Assembly: GCF_938045535.1 (NCBI RefSeq)
Contig: NZ_CALIMQ010000196.1
Location: 1-5,914, forward strand
Origin: an uncultured Campylobacter sp.
GTDB taxonomy: Bacteria; Campylobacterota; Campylobacteria; Campylobacterales; Campylobacteraceae
DNA: 5,914 nt
Reading direction: 5' to 3'
Shown: positions 4,999 to 5,914 of the stretch, piece after piece
Position numbering within the stretch: position 1 is the stretch's first letter
How the letters are laid out: each line of letters opens with the position of its first letter
Translations under genes and position numbers: made by a program
The notes under the pieces: generated by a model
Databases searched by the model: none
The model's input: only the letters and a program-made list of their open reading frames with translations
What the model was told of the DNA's origin: nothing

Positions 4999-5914
4999 AT
5001 GAAGACAAAACTACTAAGCGCAGCGCTATTTTGCGCTTTGGCTAGCTTTGCCGCGGGCGTAGAGATCAAATACGCTAGCGGGGCTTACGAGATTAGCGGG
5101 GTGGACGGCAGTGGATTTAGCGTCACGCAAAAGCAGATCTTAAAATGCACTCCCAAAATCACGGGCACCTACGAAAGCGTGAGCGAGAGCTCAATCAGGC
5201 TCTATCCTAAGCCGATGCTTAGCGCCGGGGTTAATTATTCGTGCGAGGCGCGCGGGGTGCGCTTTGAGTTCGAAACAGAGCCTTTTAGCACCGAGCATAT
5301 CGCGCTTCTGCGTCCGGGGCTAGTAGCAATTAAATTTAACGATGCGGTTAGCAAGGACGCGCTACAGCAAGCGACTAGAATTTACCGCGCGCAGAATTTA
5401 GCCCAAAACGACATATCCTACGAGCTTAGCTCGCACGATGATAGGAATTTTTTATTCAGCTTCGATCCTAAGGCGCAAAACGTCGTATTGCAAATAGAAT
5501 CTCTCACCTCAAAAGCGGGCGCAAAGCTGCAAAATCCGGTGGAGTTGCGCACGGACGAGGAGCCTTTTAACGACAGCATTAACGCTTCAAATTTAAGCGG
5601 CGTGCAGATCCGCCCCGCGGCTCTAAAAGACGGCTCACTCGCAGCTAGAGTGTGTTTTCCTAACTATATGGACGAGCTGTCCGCCAAATACATAAGAATC
5701 GCAGGCGTGAGTAAATTTAGCCTCACTCAGCCGCGATATTATTATTATGACGAAGATGAAGAGGATGGCGGAAGCGACGATCCTTCATGCTACTACTATG
5801 CAGATATAGTAAGCGACGAGTTTATGCCGAATAAAAGCTACGAGATTAGGCTGCTAAAGGGCTTCGGAGATAGCTCATATATCTTGCGTGACGAGATCAA
5901 ACAAAGCGTAAAAA
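4999..5914 (+). CDS. Probable bacterial alpha-2-macroglobulin family protein, N-terminal 305 codons, 3' part outside window
   Basis: Predicted envelope protein that would trap attacking proteases in the periplasm. Residues 1-19 form a Sec signal peptide (KTK, hydrophobic core, ASFA-A type cleavage). There is no lipobox, so unlike E. coli YfhM it is probably not a lipoprotein. The mature part is beta-rich with no membrane segment. Residues about 96-165 (TEPF... PGLVAIKFNDAVS... DPKAQ) resemble the first Ig/macroglobulin-like domain of YfhM-type proteins. Cysteines occur at 50, 82, 219 and 264. Residues 247-269 are an unusual Tyr/acidic stretch. The thioester motif (CxEQ) and bait region of the family would lie far downstream of the edge. 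The call rests on weak N-terminal resemblance plus the position directly after pbpC, a known partner gene. Otherwise it is a secreted protein of unknown function. Confidence 0.75.
   Translation, partial: MKTKLLSAALFCALASFAAGVEIKYASGAYEISGVDGSGFSVTQKQILKCTPKITGTYESVSESSIRLYPKPMLSAGVNYSCEARGVRFEFETEPFSTEHIALLRPGLVAIKFNDAVSKDALQQATRIYRAQNLAQNDISYELSSHDDRNFLFSFDPKAQNVVLQIESLTSKAGAKLQNPVELRTDEEPFNDSINASNLSGVQIRPAALKDGSLAARVCFPNYMDELSAKYIRIAGVSKFSLTQPRYYYYDEDEEDGGSDDPSCYYYADIVSDEFMPNKSYEIRLLKGFGDSSYILRDEIKQSVK

Noticed and set aside
4999..5060. Lipoprotein signal at Cys12 of the macroglobulin-like protein
   Set aside because: Cys12 lies within the hydrophobic core and is preceded by Leu-Phe rather than a small residue, so it does not fit a lipobox; signal peptidase I cleavage near residue 19 is more likely.

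Overview
The window looks like chromosomal DNA from a Campylobacter or close relative in Campylobacterota. The signs are a heavy use of AAATTT/AAATTTTA words in coding DNA, TATAAT -10 boxes behind A/T-rich tracts rather than clear -35 boxes, and AAGGA ribosome binding sites. The G+C level is moderate, well above that of C. jejuni, so one of the higher-GC oral species (gracilis/showae/rectus/curvus type) is plausible. This assignment is an inference; no marker gene fixes the species.

Layout: positions 1-1250 (minus strand) hold the N-terminal 416 codons of a UvrD/Rep-family superfamily 1 DNA helicase, cut by the window edge before motifs V and VI. A 68-bp divergent intergenic region (1251-1318) carries one TATAAT box for each direction. 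Positions 1319-4951 (plus strand) encode a complete 1210-residue penicillin-binding protein 1C (pbpC). It has a membrane anchor, a GT51 glycosyltransferase domain, a class A transpeptidase domain and a C-terminal domain resembling BiPBP_C. After a 47-bp gap with its own -10 box and ribosome binding site, positions 4999-5914 begin a secreted protein that is best read as a bacterial alpha-2-macroglobulin. It is cut by the right edge.

How they fit together: PBP1C and bacterial alpha-2-macroglobulin genes are a known recurrent pair (yfhM-pbpC in E. coli). The usual proposal is that the macroglobulin traps proteases entering a damaged envelope while PBP1C repairs the wall. The helicase is divergent and is probably an unrelated housekeeping neighbour.

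The most unusual thing here is the architecture of PbpC. It is about 440 residues longer than E. coli PBP1C (770 aa), and two repeat-built low-complexity inserts account for almost all of the excess. One (about residues 273-590) lies between the glycosyltransferase and transpeptidase domains and contains an 18-24-residue repeat followed by a clean 10-residue (30-bp) repeat. The other (about residues 1041-1165) is a strict pentapeptide array, Gln-Asn-x-x-x, that appears to interrupt the C-terminal domain. The pbpC start also looks leaderless. I see no RNA genes, mobile elements or CRISPR arrays.
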